Positions 18,311 through 27,555 of a stretch of 64,000 nt of DNA are shown here, one piece after another. A program made the position numbers and the translations under genes. The notes beneath the pieces are model-generated. The model worked only from the letters and a program-made list of their open reading frames with translations. It searched no databases and had not been told where the DNA came from. The DNA is from Moorella sp. E308F (lineage in GTDB: Bacteria; Bacillota; DSM-521; Neomoorellales; Neomoorellaceae). The number at the start of each line of letters is the position of its first letter. The first letter of the stretch is position 1. Location: NCBI RefSeq assembly GCF_006538365.1, contig NZ_BJKN01000002.1, forward strand, positions 1-64,000, in the 5' to 3' direction.

Positions 18311-18937
18311 GTGTCTTTATTGAAGAAGTCGATATTATTCTTTGTCCTGGCCGGCTTATTATTCCTCGGCGGGGACGCGGCCTGGACGGGCAGAAAGACA
18401 GCAGTACCGGCCTATAATTCCCATAACTTAATCCGGCTCCACGTCATTGCCAACAGCGATACCGTTGCCGATCAGGAGCTAAAACGCCATGTCCGCGACG
18501 CCGTTCTCACCAGTATAGGCCGGAACCTGGCGGTAGCCGGGGATATCGGCGCCGCCCGGCGGCTGGTGAGCAGCAATCTGGCTGCCATTACCGCTGCAGC
18601 CGAGACCCAAATCCGGCAGGAAGGACAAAATTATACCGTGAGGACGGAATTCGGGGACTTTGCCTTCCCCACCCGAGCTTACGGGGATATAACTCTCCCG
18701 GCGGGAAACTACGAGGCCGTTCGTGTGGTGATTGGCGCCGGGAAAGGGGAAAACTGGTGGTGCATCCTGTTTCCACCTCTCTGCCTGGTAGATGTCACCG
18801 GTAAAGTAAATGCCGGCTTCTTTACCAGCCGGCAGGTAATGGCCGGGGAGGAAGGCCCGCCAAAAGTCCGATTGGGCTGGAAAATCCTAGAGATATGGCA
18901 ATCCTCACGCCACCGCCTGGCGGGATTGCGGCCTTAA
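18311..18937 (+). CDS. spoIIR: Stage II sporulation protein R (SpoIIR)
   Basis: Secreted forespore signal that activates SpoIIGA across the septum. The 208-residue product starts at GTG 18311 behind GGAGGTGG. It has an N-terminal signal segment (KKSILFFVLAGLLFLGGDAA) and the family block NLIRLHVIANSDTVADQELK. The C-terminal half contains GENWWCILFPPLCLVD. The frame is open upstream into sigG, but that part is only overlap. Lying next to sigG, with spoIIGA and sigE nearby, it completes the sigma-E activation circuit within 3.3 kb. Confidence 0.93.
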   Translation: MSLLKKSILFFVLAGLLFLGGDAAWTGRKTAVPAYNSHNLIRLHVIANSDTVADQELKRHVRDAVLTSIGRNLAVAGDIGAARRLVSSNLAAITAAAETQIRQEGQNYTVRTEFGDFAFPTRAYGDITLPAGNYEAVRVVIGAGKGENWWCILFPPLCLVDVTGKVNAGFFTSRQVMAGEEGPPKVRLGWKILEIWQSSRHRLAGLRP

Positions 18938-18961
18938 ACCAGCAATGCTGGTTTTTCTTTT
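18936..18961 (+). terminator. Terminator after spoIIR
   Basis: An 8-bp perfect stem (18936-18943 with 18947-18954) with a 3-base loop is followed by TTCTTTTTT. It starts within the spoIIR stop codon region. Confidence 0.85.
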
Positions 18962-18963
18962 TT

Positions 18964-19012
18964 GGCCTTCGAGCTATATGTAGCTCATATAATTAAATAT
19001 AACAGGAAGGCC
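18964..19012 (+). promoter_or_regulatory. Palindromic leader with a TATAAT box before ylmC
   Basis: An outer 7-bp pair (18964-18970 with 19006-19012) encloses a 6-bp hairpin (18971-18976 with 18981-18986). A perfect TATAAT at 18988-18993 lies inside; no good -35 is visible at the standard distance. It may be the promoter of the ylm gene group, possibly under a factor binding the palindrome. Confidence 0.35.
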
Positions 19013-19038
19013 CCGGGCTACAGCCGGAGGTGGTGACC

Positions 19039-19308
19039 GTGATCCGGGTGACCGAACTGCGCCAGCGGGAGGTAATTAATGTCATTGACGGGCGGCGGCT
19101 GGGGACAATTAAAGATATTGACCTGGACCTGGAGGCCGGACGGGTAAAAGCTTTAATCGTACCTGGACAGGGAGGCAGGTTTTTTTTCTTTTTCGGCCGG
19201 GAAGAAGATTTAATTATCCCCTGGGAAAATGTGGTTAAAGTAGGAGTTGATGTTATCCTGGTAGAAAGTTATAGCTGTACATCCCCCGTGCACCGGGAAA
19301 AGGCTTAA
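19039..19308 (+). CDS. ylmC: PRC-barrel protein, YlmC/YmxH family
   Basis: An 89-residue protein with a PRC-barrel fold, recognisable by VIRVTELRQREVINV, DGRRLGTIKDIDLDLEAGRVKALI and the C-terminal WENVVKVGVDVILVE. Members occur in endospore formers; a sporulation role is assumed but the function is not established. GTG 19039 lies 7 bases after GGAGGT; earlier in-frame GTG codons (19030, 19033) are too close to that site. It opens the ylm cluster. Confidence 0.85.
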   Translation: MIRVTELRQREVINVIDGRRLGTIKDIDLDLEAGRVKALIVPGQGGRFFFFFGREEDLIIPWENVVKVGVDVILVESYSCTSPVHREKA

Positions 19309-19350
19309 GGAAGGGCGGCCTTATGTTATAATAAAGGCGGGGGGATTCTT

Positions 19351-20172
19351 TTGGCGCCCTTTATCAGGGAGAACAAGGAAGGAATTGGTTACTGGCGGGT
19401 TGCCTTTTTAGAAGAGCAGGCGCCGGTGAAGGCTTTTTATAGCAGTCGTGCCGGTGGTGTCAGCCAGCCGCCCTATAGCAGCTTGAACCTGGGCTTGCAT
19501 GTTGGCGATGAACCGGCAGCAGTGCTGGTCAACAGGCGAAGGCTGGCAGGGGTCCTGGACCTGCCCCTGGAGGGCTGGGTTGTCGGTGAGCAGGTCCACG
19601 GCAACAAGGTGGCCCTGGTGGCCCGGCAGGACGCCGGTCGGGGTGCCGTGGAACTGGCGGCGGCCCTGCCGGGTGTTGATGCCCTGGTGACGGCTGCACC
19701 GGGGATTACCCTGGTTGGCTTTTATGCCGACTGCGTTCCCCTTTACTTTGTTGACCCGGTAAAGGGTGTTATCGGCCTGGCCCACGCGGGCTGGAAAGGG
19801 ACAGTTTTACAGGTGGGGAGCAAGGTGGTGGCCAGGATGGCAACTGAATTTAACAGCAACCCGGCTGACCTCCTGGCAGCTATCGGTCCGGCTGTAGGGC
19901 CCTGTTGCTACCAGGTAGATACGCGGGTGGCTGATGCGGTCAGGGAGCACCTCCCCTGGGCCGCTGAAGTTTTAATCCCGGATGGACCCGGCCACTACCG
20001 CCTGGACCTTCCCCGGGCCAATTTTCTGGAACTCCTGGCCGCCGGACTAAAGCCGGAACATATTGCCATAGCCGGTCTCTGTACCTGCTGCCAGGCAGAT
20101 GCTTTTTTCTCTTACCGGGCGGCCGGTGGCCCCACCGGGCGCCAGGCGGCTTTATTATCCCTCTTGAGGTAG
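19351..20172 (+). CDS. pgeF: Peptidoglycan editing factor PgeF (YfiH/YlmD, laccase-domain family)
   Basis: A 273-residue member of the multicopper-polyphenol-oxidase-like family. PgeF in E. coli hydrolyses wrong UDP-MurNAc-L-Ser precursors; other members have purine nucleoside activities. The metal-site motifs are visible: EQVHGNKV, FYADCVPLYFVD, GLAHAGWKGT and IGPCCYQV-like AVGPCCYQV. TTG 19351 is preceded by GGGGG. A perfect TATAAT at 19327-19332 lies just upstream. It belongs to the ylmC-pgeF-ylmE-sepF group, where it may link wall-precursor quality control with division. Confidence 0.9.
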   Translation: MAPFIRENKEGIGYWRVAFLEEQAPVKAFYSSRAGGVSQPPYSSLNLGLHVGDEPAAVLVNRRRLAGVLDLPLEGWVVGEQVHGNKVALVARQDAGRGAVELAAALPGVDALVTAAPGITLVGFYADCVPLYFVDPVKGVIGLAHAGWKGTVLQVGSKVVARMATEFNSNPADLLAAIGPAVGPCCYQVDTRVADAVREHLPWAAEVLIPDGPGHYRLDLPRANFLELLAAGLKPEHIAIAGLCTCCQADAFFSYRAAGGPTGRQAALLSLLR

Positions 20173-20177
20173 ATACT

Positions 20178-21149
20178 ATGAAGACAGCTTACAGTCCAGG
20201 CCTCCCGGCCCGGCCGCGGCAGCGCCGGCGGTGGAGGCGTATTATCTTGCCGGTACTGGGCTTGCTTCTTTTTACCCTTGTGGCCTGGTTGGGTTTTAAG
20301 GAGGCCTTCCAAGCTATTGCCTGGCACCTTTTAAAGGTCGAACGAGTTGATTACGGCGTCCTGGAGGACAATCTCTCTCTGGAGGTTTTTATTGCCAGGG
20401 AAGAGCAAGTTCTGATAGCCCCGGCGACAGGAACCCTGGTCCCGGTAGTCCCCGAAGGGGAACGGGTCCCGGTGGGAGCTACCATTGCCCGGATATTGCC
20501 AGTAGCCTCCACTCCGCCGGGGCAGGAAACCCTGGAAATCGAAGCCCCCTTTCCCGGCCAGGTTTCCTACCAAACCGATGGCCTGGAAAAGGCCATCCAG
20601 CCCGCCACCATTGGCAATATACAATATCAGGAACTAAAGCGCCTGGTGGAACTAGCCGCCCCGGTGACGGCTGGGGGTCAGGTGAAAGCCGGTACGGCCG
20701 TTGGCCGTCTGGTCAATAACCTGGCTCCCCTGGTAGTATATGCCCCCCTGGAAGAGTTTCCACCTGGCTGGCAGGCTGGCAAAAGAGTAACTCTTAAACT
20801 GCCGGGGGACGGGGACGAGGTGCGAGCCAGCATTACCCGGTTGCAGGATGAAGGTGAGCAAAAGGCCGTTCTCATGACTATCACTTCCTGGGATGAGCGC
20901 TGGCTGACCCCCCGTCGGCTGGAAGTAGCTGTGGTATTAAACCGTTACCGGGGCACAATATTACCTGCGGCTGCTTTGATTAACGGGCCGGGAGGGGCAA
21001 AGGGGGTCTACCTTCTGGCAGCGCGGGGAATCAAATGGCAGCCAGTTACCATTACAGGTCGGGTAGGGGATAGGGTAGCCGCCCAGAACCTGGAAGCCGG
21101 CGCGGAAGTCATTGTCAACCCGGGTCTGGCCCGGTGGCTGGTAAAGTAG
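20178..21149 (+). CDS. HlyD-like membrane-anchored protein of the ylm cluster
   Basis: A 323-residue protein with a strongly basic N-terminus, one membrane helix at about residues 26-42, and a long extracytoplasmic part. Two biotinyl-lipoyl-like beta segments can be seen (LIAPATGTLVPVVPEGERVPVGATIARI and a second with KAGTAVGRLV). This is the arrangement of HlyD/RND membrane-fusion proteins. No partner ABC or RND pump lies nearby. Similar proteins are found beside ylmE and sepF in Peptococcaceae-type genomes, as I recall. The function is unknown; a role at the wall or division site is only suggested by position. Confidence 0.75.
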   Translation: MKTAYSPGLPARPRQRRRWRRIILPVLGLLLFTLVAWLGFKEAFQAIAWHLLKVERVDYGVLEDNLSLEVFIAREEQVLIAPATGTLVPVVPEGERVPVGATIARILPVASTPPGQETLEIEAPFPGQVSYQTDGLEKAIQPATIGNIQYQELKRLVELAAPVTAGGQVKAGTAVGRLVNNLAPLVVYAPLEEFPPGWQAGKRVTLKLPGDGDEVRASITRLQDEGEQKAVLMTITSWDERWLTPRRLEVAVVLNRYRGTILPAAALINGPGGAKGVYLLAARGIKWQPVTITGRVGDRVAAQNLEAGAEVIVNPGLARWLVK

Positions 21150-21226
21150 CGGTGTTACATTTCGCCAGTTCAGCAGGATTCATTATAAAGATGTAGAAAT
21201 TAAAGAGGATTGACGGAGGAAAAAAG

Positions 21227-21913
21227 ATGGTCAACCTGGCAGAAAATATCGCTTTGGTACGGGAAAGGATAGCCGCTGCCGCCCGCCGCAGCGGGCGGCA
21301 GCCGGAAGAGATAACCCTGGTGGCGGTGACCAAAACCATTTCCCCGGAACGTATTCAGGAGGCCGTAAGTTTGGGCCTCAAAGACCTGGGAGAAAACCGG
21401 GTCCAGGAACTCCTGGCCAAGCAGCCCTACATAAGCGGTGTCAGCTGGCACCTCATCGGTCATCTCCAGCGCAATAAAGCCCGCCAGGTATGGGATAAGG
21501 TAACCCTGATCCATTCGGTCGACAGCCTGGAACTAGCCCGGGAACTGGACAGGCGGGCCGCGGTTGCCGGTCGCCGGGTTAACATCCTCGTGGAGGTTAA
21601 TGTGGCCGGCGAGGAGAGTAAATTCGGCCTGGCACCCGAGGCGGTAATCCCTTTCATCCGGGAGCTCACAGGGTTTACCGGCCTGCACGTCCTGGGCCTG
21701 ATGACGGTAGCTCCCCTGGTAGATGATGCCGAAGAGGTGCGGCCGGTTTTTCGCCGACTGGCAGGCTTACGGCGGGAGGTGGAAGCCCTGCACCTGCCGG
21801 GAGTAGACATGCGTTACCTTTCCATGGGTATGACCAACGATTTTGAAGTAGCCATTGAAGAAGGAGCCAACATGGTGCGAATAGGCACGGCCATCTTTGG
21901 CGCCCGGGTATAA
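21227..21913 (+). CDS. ylmE: Pyridoxal phosphate homeostasis protein YlmE (YggS/PLPBP family)
   Basis: Single-domain alanine-racemase-fold protein that binds PLP but has no known catalytic activity; it buffers PLP and affects amino acid pools. The 228-residue product has the PLP lysine in LVAVTKTISPE and the DLGENRVQELLAK segment. It also has SWHLIGHLQRNKAR, VNVAGEESKFG and the C-terminal LSMGMTNDFEVAIEEGANMVRIGTAIFG phosphate-binding region. ATG 21227 follows GGAGG. Location directly before sepF is the usual Firmicute order. Confidence 0.94.
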   Translation: MVNLAENIALVRERIAAAARRSGRQPEEITLVAVTKTISPERIQEAVSLGLKDLGENRVQELLAKQPYISGVSWHLIGHLQRNKARQVWDKVTLIHSVDSLELARELDRRAAVAGRRVNILVEVNVAGEESKFGLAPEAVIPFIRELTGFTGLHVLGLMTVAPLVDDAEEVRPVFRRLAGLRREVEALHLPGVDMRYLSMGMTNDFEVAIEEGANMVRIGTAIFGARV

Positions 21914-21938
21914 TTAATCTGCGGCGGAGGTGAGGGAT

Positions 21939-22382
21939 ATGGCCTTTTGGGATAGTTTACTTAACTGGCTGGGTTACGGCCACGAAGAAGGTTCCCAGGG
22001 CACATACAATCAGGTCAAGGAATGGGAATTGCCCCCGGCCCCATCTAGCCCCGGTAAAGCTAAACTGGTAAGCTTGCCGACGGCGCGCCAAACTTTACGC
22101 TTGGTAATTGCCCGGCCCCAGTCCTTTGACCAGGCGGCAGCTCTGGCGGAAAACTTGAAAAACTACCGGCCGGTAATTGTCAATGTCGAAGCCCTGCCGG
22201 TTGACGAGGCGCGGCGGATTGTCGACTTTCTAAGCGGGGCTACCTATGCCCTGGGGGGACGGGTGCGCCGGGTAACGAGCGGCATCTTTTTATTTACTTC
22301 CAGCAATATTGATTTGAGCGGTGACCTGGAAGAACAGGTGGCGGGCGGTATCAGCTGGTTGGAAGCAGCTGGCCGTAAATAG
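21939..22382 (+). CDS. sepF: Cell division protein SepF
   Basis: Membrane-binding partner of FtsZ that forms rings at the septum. The 147-residue product begins with the amphipathic membrane-targeting helix [15 protein letters not shown] variable linker follows, then the conserved core [19 protein letters not shown] and [22 protein letters not shown] 21939 follows GGAGGTGA; an in-frame GTG at 21930 lies within that ribosome site and is unlikely. Confidence 0.93.
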   Translation: MAFWDSLLNWLGYGHEEGSQGTYNQVKEWELPPAPSSPGKAKLVSLPTARQTLRLVIARPQSFDQAAALAENLKNYRPVIVNVEALPVDEARRIVDFLSGATYALGGRVRRVTSGIFLFTSSNIDLSGDLEEQVAGGISWLEAAGRK

Positions 22383-22400
22383 CAGGGAGGATTAAATGTT

Positions 22401-23201
22401 ATGGAGGGTAATATTGGCTTTCTGGGTGCCGGCGCCATGGGGGAGGCCCTGATTCGCGGCCTGTTGCAGAGCCGCCAGATACCTGCGGCAAGGATCCTGG
22501 CCTGGGACATCCGGCGGGAAAGGCTGCAGGAACTGGAGGGTACTTATGGCCTGCAGACCGTGGTCGGCAGGGAAGAGCTGGCAGCAAGGGCGGATATTCT
22601 TATCCTGGCTGTCAAACCACAAAACGTGAAGGAGGCCCTGGGTGGCCTTATAGTCGGAAAGGAAAAACTGGTAATATCGATCATTGCCGGCGTTACCCTG
22701 GCCAGGCTGGCCTCTTACCTTGGGGAAGTGCCGATAGTGCGGGTGGTACCTAATACCCCCGCCCTGGTAGGGGAGGGCATGACTGCCCTGGCGGCCAACA
22801 AATTTGTGCAGCCGGAAGCTCTGGAGAAAGCTCTGGCCATTTTCCGCTCCGTCGGCCGGGCTATAGTTTTACCGGAGGAACAGCTCAATGCCGTCACCGG
22901 TTTAAGCGGCAGCGGGCCGGCCTATATTTATATGCTTATTGAAGCCATGGCCGACGGTGGCGTGCGCCAGGGACTTGCCCGGTCGGTGGCTTTAGAGCTG
23001 GCGGCCCAGACCGTCCTGGGAGCGGCGCGGATGGTACTGGCCACCGGCGAGCATCCGGGGGTTCTGAAGGATAAAGTGACTTCGCCGGCGGGGACCACTA
23101 TTGCCGGCCTGACTGTTCTGGAAGACCGGGGTGTGCGGGGAGCCATTATCCGGGCGGTAGAGGCAGCCACCTTGCGCGCCGAGAGCTTAAGTAAGGAGTA
23201 G
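22401..23201 (+). CDS. proC: Pyrroline-5-carboxylate reductase
   Basis: Reduces 1-pyrroline-5-carboxylate to proline with NAD(P)H in the cytoplasm. The 266-residue protein has the Rossmann motif IGFLGAGAMGEALIRGL. It continues with ILAVKPQNV, VRVVPNTPALVGEG, and the substrate-binding signature GLSGSGPAYIYMLIEAMADGGV with TSPAGTTIAGL near the C-terminus. It lies between sepF and yggT, a place where proC occurs in several Firmicutes and other bacteria. Confidence 0.95.
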   Translation: MEGNIGFLGAGAMGEALIRGLLQSRQIPAARILAWDIRRERLQELEGTYGLQTVVGREELAARADILILAVKPQNVKEALGGLIVGKEKLVISIIAGVTLARLASYLGEVPIVRVVPNTPALVGEGMTALAANKFVQPEALEKALAIFRSVGRAIVLPEEQLNAVTGLSGSGPAYIYMLIEAMADGGVRQGLARSVALELAAQTVLGAARMVLATGEHPGVLKDKVTSPAGTTIAGLTVLEDRGVRGAIIRAVEAATLRAESLSKE

Positions 23202-23206
23202 AGTTC

Positions 23207-23473
23207 ATGCAAACTTTATTACTGCTAATCCGAACTGCCTTTGAAGTACTAAATTGGCTGATTATTGCCCGTATCCTCATATCCTGGTTTCCCCATGACC
23301 CCTATCATCCTGTTATGCGCTTTATCTACGAAGTTACAGAACCGGTCCTGGCCCCCTTTCGCCGCCTCATGCCGCGTACCAGTATCCCCATTGACTTTTC
23401 CCCTATAATAGCGGTCCTGGTTTTACAGCTGGTAGAACGCTTGCTCATCAGTTTTATTCTGCACCTGGGATAG
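23207..23473 (+). CDS. YggT/YlmG family membrane protein
   Basis: An 88-residue protein with two membrane helices and the family motif ILISWFPHDP between them, then PVLAPFRRLMPR. YggT/YlmG proteins are implicated in division or in membrane-protein insertion; the molecular function is not settled. ATG 23207 is 5 bases after proC. It lies between sepF and divIVA as in Bacillus, but no ylmH gene is present before divIVA. Confidence 0.9.
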   Translation: MQTLLLLIRTAFEVLNWLIIARILISWFPHDPYHPVMRFIYEVTEPVLAPFRRLMPRTSIPIDFSPIIAVLVLQLVERLLISFILHLG

Positions 23474-23485
23474 GAGGGGGATACA

Positions 23486-23992
23486 GTGCTGACGCCGCTG
23501 GACATCAACAAAAAAGAATTCCACCGCTCCTTTCGCGGCTACAGCTGCGAAGAGGTCGATGAATTCCTGGAACAGGTCTTGCGGGACTACGGCCAGGTTT
23601 ACCGGGAAAACCAGGAGTTACGGGAGAAAAACCTGCGCCTGGCGGAGGAACTGGAGCGCTATAACAAACTGGAGCAAACCCTTAAAGATGCCCTGATCAT
23701 GGCCCAGCAAACGGCCGATGAGATGCGCCAGAACGCCCAGCGGGAAGCCGGCCTCATTGTCCAGGAGGCGGAGAATAAAGCTAGGGAGATTTTAAACCAG
23801 GCCCGGCTGCAGGTGGAAAAGGCCGAGCGCTACCGGAGCGACCTGGAAGCTATGGCCGCAGCCTTTAAAACGCGACTGCGTTCTTTCCTTCAGGCCCAGC
23901 TGGAACTCCTGGCCGCTGAGGAGGCAGCAGCTTCTACTGTTGCTGATAGCCAACCGGGCGAGGAAACTATTTTTGAAGAGTTTAAGGAGTGA
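23486..23992 (+). CDS. divIVA: Cell division / polarity protein DivIVA
   Basis: Coiled-coil protein that binds negatively curved membrane at poles and septa. The 168-residue product starts with the conserved lipid-binding region LTPLDINKKEFHRSFRGYS and CEEVDEFLEQVLRDY. A long coiled coil follows, from about residue 30 to 135. GTG 23486 follows GGAGGGGG. It is followed 10 bases later by ileS, the same neighbour as in B. subtilis. Confidence 0.94.
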   Translation: MLTPLDINKKEFHRSFRGYSCEEVDEFLEQVLRDYGQVYRENQELREKNLRLAEELERYNKLEQTLKDALIMAQQTADEMRQNAQREAGLIVQEAENKAREILNQARLQVEKAERYRSDLEAMAAAFKTRLRSFLQAQLELLAAEEAAASTVADSQPGEETIFEEFKE

Positions 23993-24001
23993 CGACGTTA
24001 A

Positions 24002-26782
24002 GTGGATTATAGCAAAACCTTGAATCTTCCGCGGACCGATTTTCCCATGCGGGCCAACTTGCCCCAGCGGGAGCCGGAGATCCTCAAATTCTGGGAAGAA
24101 CAAGATATTTACCGACAGGTACAGGAAGCCAACAAAGGCAAACCCAAATTTATTCTCCATGACGGGCCGCCCTATGCCAACGGCCATATTCATCTGGGGC
24201 ATACTTTAAATAAAATCCTCAAAGACATCATCGTTAAATATCATTCCATGAACGGCTACGATGCGCCCTATGTCCCGGGATGGGATACCCACGGCCTGCC
24301 CATTGAGCAGCAGGCCATTAAAGACCTGGGGCTCAACCGTCGGGCCATTGATGTCGTAGAGTTCCGCAACCGCTGTCGCGATTACGCTTTAAAATACGTC
24401 AACATCCAGCGGGAGGAATTCAAACGCCTGGGTGTCCGGGGCGACTGGGAACACCCCTATCTTACCCTGGAGCCGGAATACGAGGCCATCCAGATCGGCG
24501 TCTTTGGGGAGATGGCCAAAAAAGGTTATATCTATAAGGGGCTTAAGCCGGTCTACTGGTGCACCGATTGCGAAACGGCCCTGGCCGAAGCCGAAGTCGA
24601 ATACGGCGAGAAGCGTTCGCCCTCTATTTATGTCAAATTCCCCGTAATCGATGCCCGCGGCCTTTTTGAGGCGGAGGGAAGCTCTGTCGTCATCTGGACG
24701 ACAACGCCATGGACCCTACCGGCCAATGTAGCCATTGCCCTGCACCCGGAATTCAAGTACGTCCTGGTCCAGGTGGGGGATGAACGTTACCTCATGGCAG
24801 AGGAGCTTTACCGCCAGGTATTTGAATTGCTGGCAATTAAAGATTACCAGGTGGTGGCTGCCTTCACCGGTGCCGAACTGGAAGGGGTCGTCTGTCGCAA
24901 CCCCCTTATGGAGAGGGATTCGGTCGTTATCCTGGGCGAACACGTTACCCTCGAACAGGGTACCGGCTGCGTCCACACGGCCCCAGGCCATGGCCTGGAG
25001 GACTACGAAGTAGGCATGCGCTATAACCTGCCGGTGCTCTCACCCCTGGATGACCGGGGCTACTTTACCCCCGAAGCTGGACAGTTTGCCGGCCTGTTCA
25101 TTGAAGATGCCAATAAAGCCGTGGTTAAGGAGCTGGAAGCCAGGGGGGCGCTGTTGCATTTCGCCTTTATCAAGCACCAGTACCCCCATTGCTGGCGCTG
25201 CAAGCATCCTGTTATCTTCCGGGCCACGGAGCAGTGGTTTGCTTCCATTGACGGTTTCCGCCAGCAGGCCCTGGCTGCCATTAAAGAAGTAAAGTGGATT
25301 CCGGCCTGGGGCGAAGAACGTATTTACAACATGGTGGCCGAGCGCAGCGATTGGTGTATCTCCCGCCAGCGGACCTGGGGCGTACCCATTCCTATCTTTT
25401 ACTGCGTAGACTGCGGCAAAGAAATTATCAACGACGCCACTATCAGCCATCTACAGAAACTTTTCCGGGAATTCGGTTCCAATGTGTGGTTTGCCCGGGA
25501 GGCGCAGGAGCTGGTGCCGGAAGGGTTGAAATGCCCTGCCTGCGGTGGCCGTAAATTCCGCAAGGAAACGGATATCATGGACGTATGGTTTGATTCCGGT
25601 TCCAGCCACGCCGCCGTGCTCACCACCAGGCCGGAACTGGGCTGGCCGGCTGACCTGTACCTGGAGGGCAGTGACCAGCACCGGGGTTGGTTTAACTCCT
25701 CCCTGTCGACGGCAGTGGCCACCCGGGGCCGGGCTCCTTACCACCAGGTTCTGACCCATGGTTTCCTGGTAGATGAGGAAGGACGCAAGATGTCCAAATC
25801 CCTCGGTAACGGCATCGACCCGGCGGATGTCATCCGGGAAAAGGGGGCCGATGTCCTGCGTCTGTGGGTGGCTTCGGCCGATTACCGGCGGGATGTAGCT
25901 GCATCACCCGGCATCATGCAGCAGCTGACCGAGGCTTACCGTAAAATCCGCAATACCTGCCGGTTCCTGCTGGCCAATCTTTACGACTTTGATCCCGGAA
26001 AAGATAAGGTAAGCCGGGAGGAAATGCTGGAAATAGACCGCTGGATAATGGATAAACTCCAGCGCCTGGTGGCCAGGGTCACGCAAGCCTATGAAGATTA
26101 TGAGTTCCACGTGGTCTACCATATCATCCACAATTTCTGTGCCGTAGATTTAAGTGCTATTTACCTGGATATCATCAAGGACCGCCTCTATACCTGGCCG
26201 GCCGCCTCAAAAGGGCGGCGTTCGGCCCAGACGGTCCTTTATGAAACCATTAACGTGCTGGTACGACTGTTAACGCCGATACTCGCCTTTACCACGGAAG
26301 AAATCTGGCGTTATCTGCCGGCAACCCCCGGCAAGCCCATCAGTGTCCAGCTGGCCGGCTGGCCGCAGGTGCAGGATGCATTCCTGGATGACGAGCTGCA
26401 GGCCCGGTGGGATAAGATTTTGCAGGTACGCGATGTTGTTACCCGCGCCCTGGAAAGAGCCCGCCAGGAGCAGGGCCTGGGCAATTCCTTAAATGCCGCC
26501 GTCCACCTTTACTCTGATTCCGGGTTGTACCGGTTCCTCCAGTCCCTGGAGGGGGAGCTGGCGACCATTTTCATTGTTTCCCAGGCCGTTTTGCACGCTC
26601 CGGGAGAAGAAGCTCCGGCCACGGCCTTTGCCGCCGAAGACCTGCCCGAACTCAAGGTCGTGGTCGAGAAGGCCCCCGGTGAAAAATGTGAACGCTGCTG
26701 GATGGTCAGCTCTACCGTAGGCCGGGATAGCGATCATCCCACTCTGTGCGAGCGCTGTGCAGCCGTTTTGCGCCAGGCTTAA
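24002..26782 (+). CDS. ileS: Isoleucyl-tRNA synthetase
   Basis: Class I synthetase that charges tRNA-Ile and edits valine. The 926-residue product has the HIGH motif within GHIHLGHT near residue 63 and the CP1 editing domain with [14 protein letters not shown]. It also has the KMSKS loop (about residue 595) and a C-terminal zinc finger CERCW plus CERC. Length and the terminal zinc finger fit the bacterial type (IleS1). GTG 24002 is 10 bases after divIVA. No T-box leader can fit here, so it is probably cotranscribed with divIVA. Confidence 0.97.
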   Translation: MDYSKTLNLPRTDFPMRANLPQREPEILKFWEEQDIYRQVQEANKGKPKFILHDGPPYANGHIHLGHTLNKILKDIIVKYHSMNGYDAPYVPGWDTHGLPIEQQAIKDLGLNRRAIDVVEFRNRCRDYALKYVNIQREEFKRLGVRGDWEHPYLTLEPEYEAIQIGVFGEMAKKGYIYKGLKPVYWCTDCETALAEAEVEYGEKRSPSIYVKFPVIDARGLFEAEGSSVVIWTTTPWTLPANVAIALHPEFKYVLVQVGDERYLMAEELYRQVFELLAIKDYQVVAAFTGAELEGVVCRNPLMERDSVVILGEHVTLEQGTGCVHTAPGHGLEDYEVGMRYNLPVLSPLDDRGYFTPEAGQFAGLFIEDANKAVVKELEARGALLHFAFIKHQYPHCWRCKHPVIFRATEQWFASIDGFRQQALAAIKEVKWIPAWGEERIYNMVAERSDWCISRQRTWGVPIPIFYCVDCGKEIINDATISHLQKLFREFGSNVWFAREAQELVPEGLKCPACGGRKFRKETDIMDVWFDSGSSHAAVLTTRPELGWPADLYLEGSDQHRGWFNSSLSTAVATRGRAPYHQVLTHGFLVDEEGRKMSKSLGNGIDPADVIREKGADVLRLWVASADYRRDVAASPGIMQQLTEAYRKIRNTCRFLLANLYDFDPGKDKVSREEMLEIDRWIMDKLQRLVARVTQAYEDYEFHVVYHIIHNFCAVDLSAIYLDIIKDRLYTWPAASKGRRSAQTVLYETINVLVRLLTPILAFTTEEIWRYLPATPGKPISVQLAGWPQVQDAFLDDELQARWDKILQVRDVVTRALERARQEQGLGNSLNAAVHLYSDSGLYRFLQSLEGELATIFIVSQAVLHAPGEEAPATAFAAEDLPELKVVVEKAPGEKCERCWMVSSTVGRDSDHPTLCERCAAVLRQA

Positions 26783-26886
26783 AATACAGCCATAAAAACA
26801 GAAGAACTGGCTATACTAAAAAAGCGGTTAACTTGCTGCCCAAAGATCGAGGCAGAAGTAATAAGAGGAAAGGAAGGGCAGGGACG

Positions 26887-27489
26887 GTGAGGCTATTCCA
26901 GGCAGAAGACTTTTTGCCCGTGGAAGTTCCGGTGGGGGTTTCCGGCCGCCATATCCATCTCTGCCGGGAGGATCTCGAGGCCCTTTTTGGACCCGGTTAT
27001 GAACTGACATTGTACCGGGAGCTCAGCCAGCGGGGGGAATTTGCCGCCAGGGAAACAGTTACCATCGTCGGCCCGCGCGGCGTTCTGGAGGGTGTACGGG
27101 TTTTAGGTCCGGTCCGGCCTTACTCCCAGGTGGAAATAGCTATGACCGACGGTTTCCGCCTGGGATTAAAGCCGCCAGTAAGGGAATCCGGCGACCTGGC
27201 TGATACGCCCGGCATAGCTGTGGTCGGTCCGGCCGGCGCCATCAACCTGCGCCGGGGGGTCATTCTGGCCGCCCGCCACATCCATATGGAAGAAGACCGG
27301 GCCAGGGCCCTCCACCTCCATGACGACCAGCTGGTCCGGGTTTGGGTGCCCGGGATAAGGGGCATGATCTTAGATAACGTTATTATCCGGACCAGCCCCC
27401 ACTACCGCCTGGAGCTGCACCTGGATACCGACGAAGCCAATGCCGCCCTGCTGTCCGGCGGCGATAAAGTCAAAATCCTGCGTCCTTGA
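26887..27489 (+). CDS. pduL: PduL-type phosphate acyltransferase
   Basis: Zinc-dependent enzyme that interconverts acyl-CoA and acyl phosphate; unrelated to Pta. The 200-residue product has two similar half-domains with the metal-binding His motifs VSGRHIHLCRED near the start and AARHIHMEEDRA in the second half. GTG 26887 gives an N-terminus (RLFQAEDFLPVEVPVGV) without a clear microcompartment-targeting helix. No microcompartment shell genes lie nearby. M. thermoacetica is known to use PduL enzymes as its phosphotransacetylases; if this is that genus, the gene serves acetate and ATP formation. It lies alone between ileS and a terminator. Confidence 0.9.
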   Translation: MRLFQAEDFLPVEVPVGVSGRHIHLCREDLEALFGPGYELTLYRELSQRGEFAARETVTIVGPRGVLEGVRVLGPVRPYSQVEIAMTDGFRLGLKPPVRESGDLADTPGIAVVGPAGAINLRRGVILAARHIHMEEDRARALHLHDDQLVRVWVPGIRGMILDNVIIRTSPHYRLELHLDTDEANAALLSGGDKVKILRP

Positions 27490-27507
27490 AGCAGGATTTT
27501 TTATTTT
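27472..27507 (+). terminator. Terminator overlapping the pduL stop
   Basis: A 10-bp perfect stem (27472-27481 with 27491-27500) has the pduL stop codon in its 9-base loop. TTATTTT follows. It ends the divIVA-ileS-pduL stretch. Confidence 0.88.
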
Positions 27508-27555
27508 GGGTACGGGGAAAGCTATAAAGGAGTTTTTTAGGAGGAGTAAACCCTA

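Noticed and set aside
24002-24030. T-box leader for ileS
   Set aside because: Only 9 bases separate divIVA and ileS, leaving no room for a T-box.
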